DNA of 22,326 nt from Candidatus Kerfeldbacteria bacterium (GTDB lineage Bacteria; Patescibacteriota; Patescibacteriia; Veblenbacterales; UBA10138): positions 1-22,326 of the forward strand of contig JACRFM010000047.1 in NCBI GenBank assembly GCA_016234305.1, written 5' to 3'. Made by a program: the position numbers and the translations under genes. Below are positions 21,737-22,326 of this stretch, piece after piece; position 1 is the first letter of the stretch; each line of letters begins with the position of its first letter. The notes under the pieces are model-generated. The model did no database searches, was not told where the DNA came from, and was given only the letters and a program-made list of their open reading frames with translations.

Positions 21737-21880
21737 CTCAGTAACAATAACTTCACTAGGCACTTTAATACGAGCCGAGTGAAAAAGAAATTAAATTAGC
21801 TAAACCCAAAATCATAGTTTTATAAAGGGGAATTAAGATTACGTGCCCAGGGCGAGCAACTGTGAAGTTTTGTTACTGAG
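21737..21880 (-). promoter_or_regulatory. Long-range inverted repeat at the nusG start
   Basis: 21737-21756 and 21862-21880 are inverted copies of a 19-20 base sequence (CTCAGTAACAA then ACTTCAC), differing by one inserted base. In the secE-nusG transcript the 3' arm ends one base before the nusG ATG, so the stem would border or occlude the ribosome site. GGGCAC/GTGCCT next to the inner arm ends may extend the pairing. Confidence 0.55.
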
Positions 21881-21906
21881 CATAATCCAATTACCACCTA
21901 TGCCAG

Positions 21907-22095
21907 TTAACGATACAAGAGTTTTTCTATGCCTAAATTCAACAAATAATCAATGGCGCCTAAAAACAAAGCCACGCCCAGCGATACGCCGATAACTAAC
22001 AAAGTATGCTGGGTGGTTTGCTTTTTAGAAAGCCAAACAACTTTTTTAAATTCCTGCAAAGAACCTTTAAAATATTCGGCAATTAGGTTGGCCAT
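21907..22095 (-). CDS. secE: Protein translocase subunit SecE
   Basis: Small subunit of the SecYEG channel. 62 residues from ATG 22095: an amphipathic basic N-terminal helix (ANLIAEYFKGSLQEFKKV), the conserved VVWLSKKQTTQHTLLV, then one membrane helix (about 36-55, VIGVSLGVALFLGAIDYLL). This is a standard single-span SecE. The frame stays open upstream to 22191, but that would cross the promoter and leader hairpin. The secE-nusG-rplK-rplA order supports the call. There is no tRNA-Trp or rpmG gene upstream; an IS30-like element is there instead. Confidence 0.93.
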   Translation of the reverse strand: MANLIAEYFKGSLQEFKKVVWLSKKQTTQHTLLVIGVSLGVALFLGAIDYLLNLGIEKLLYR

Positions 22096-22127
22096 AAGAT
22101 TAACAAGCCAAAAATTAAGCTCTTTTA

Positions 22128-22147
22128 AAAGGCCTCGCGAGGCCTTT
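22128..22147 (-). terminator. 5'-leader hairpin before secE
   Basis: AAAGGCCTCGCGAGGCCTTT is an exact 20-bp palindrome followed on the minus strand by TTTTAAAA. It lies about 5 nt after the predicted start point and 33 nt before secE. It could block read-through from the IS element, attenuate, or protect the mRNA 5' end. Confidence 0.5.
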
Positions 22148-22158
22148 ATTACACCAAG

Positions 22159-22187
22159 ATAATACCAAATAACCTTAAGACTGTCAA
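22159..22187 (-). promoter_or_regulatory. Promoter of the secE-nusG-rplK-rplA operon
   Basis: -35 TTGACA (22182-22187), a 17-bp spacer and -10 TATTAT (22159-22164) on the minus strand: near-consensus. The predicted start is near 22152. The -35 lies only about 15 bp from the inferred IS30 end. Confidence 0.8.
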
Positions 22188-22201
22188 ACACCTTAGCTTA
22201 A

Positions 22202-22226
22202 ATTCTAATCTGAAGTGCAATTCCCT
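22202..22226 (+). mobile_element. Left terminal inverted repeat of an IS30-like element (putative)
   Basis: ATTCTAATCTGAAGTGCAAT resembles the TGAAGTGCAATT-type ends of IS30 relatives (from memory). The transposase start lies about 75 bp inside. The other end is outside the window, so the boundary is provisional. Confidence 0.4.
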
Positions 22227-22237
22227 TTTAAATAAAA

Positions 22238-22304
22238 GGCATCTTGTTGGCGGGATAAGATAGTTAGCTCAAACCACCTAACAATTAACCTTAAACAAGA
22301 TGCC
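22238..22304 (+). promoter_or_regulatory. Inverted repeat covering the transposase start codon
   Basis: GGCATCTTGTT (22238-22248) and AACAAGATGCC (22294-22304) are perfect 11-bp inverted repeats. The right arm contains the ATG, so RNA entering from outside would hide the start codon, a known way for IS elements to limit transposase made by read-through. Confidence 0.5.
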
Positions 22305-22326
22305 ATACAAACAGCTTAACCTAAAG
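22300..22326 (+). CDS. IS30-like transposase, N-terminal fragment (partial)
   Basis: Only nine codons are visible (MPYKQLNLK), running off the window. The start matches IS30 family transposases, which begin M-x-Y-K-x-L-(T/N)-x-E-E-R-Y. The assignment rests on this short stretch and the upstream repeats. Confidence 0.45.

Noticed and set aside
22096..22191. 32-residue N-terminal extension of SecE
   Set aside because: It overlaps the promoter and leader hairpin; SecE normally starts just before the amphipathic helix.

Overview
The window looks like a chromosomal segment of a bacterium with a small genome, most likely from the Candidate Phyla Radiation (Patescibacteria). This placement is inferred from protein character (a membrane-anchored baseplate-J-like protein, a ThrRS that seems to lack TGS, a GEK..GK-type nucleotide kinase), frequent start codons without Shine-Dalgarno (SD) sequences, and many short GC-rich palindromic repeats in AT-rich intergenic DNA. 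No rRNA or tRNA gene, CRISPR array or prophage was seen.

Layout. 1-530: the end of a transposase and a truncated, frameshifted secreted protein. 530-872: a MITE-like element, a dispersed repeat and the dnaE promoter. 873-4367: dnaE. 4403-5952: three small genes, one an HsmA-like membrane protein. 6100-7266: a membrane-anchored baseplate-J-like protein. 7274-9562: promoter, T-box leader, an unusual hairpin-rich stretch and thrS. 9777-11384: divergent membrane-protein gene and miaA. 11513-13665 (minus): a methyltransferase that appears to have lost its SAM-binding core, and gatB. 13733-16654 (minus): two small genes, tmk, folA and thyA. 16749-17414: an HD-domain gene. 17474-19096 (minus): dut, a P-loop nucleotide kinase and dcd. 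19206-22095 (minus): rplA, rplK, nusG and secE, transcribed secE to rplA. 22200-22326: the left end of an IS30-like element.

The 14.4-19.1 kb block holds nearly the whole dTMP route: dCTP to dUTP (dcd), dUTP to dUMP (dut), dUMP to dTMP (thyA), dihydrofolate recycling (folA) and dTMP to dTDP (tmk). A P-loop kinase and an HD protein of unknown substrate lie among them.

The most interesting non-coding signals are: the 788-bp gap between rplK and rplA, with tandem ~120-nt hairpin units and a pair of ~103-bp direct repeats; a long-range stem next to the nusG start codon; the elaborate RNA-like region between the thrS T-box terminator and the thrS start; and several promoters whose -10 box lies 6-8 nt from the start codon, implying leaderless mRNAs.
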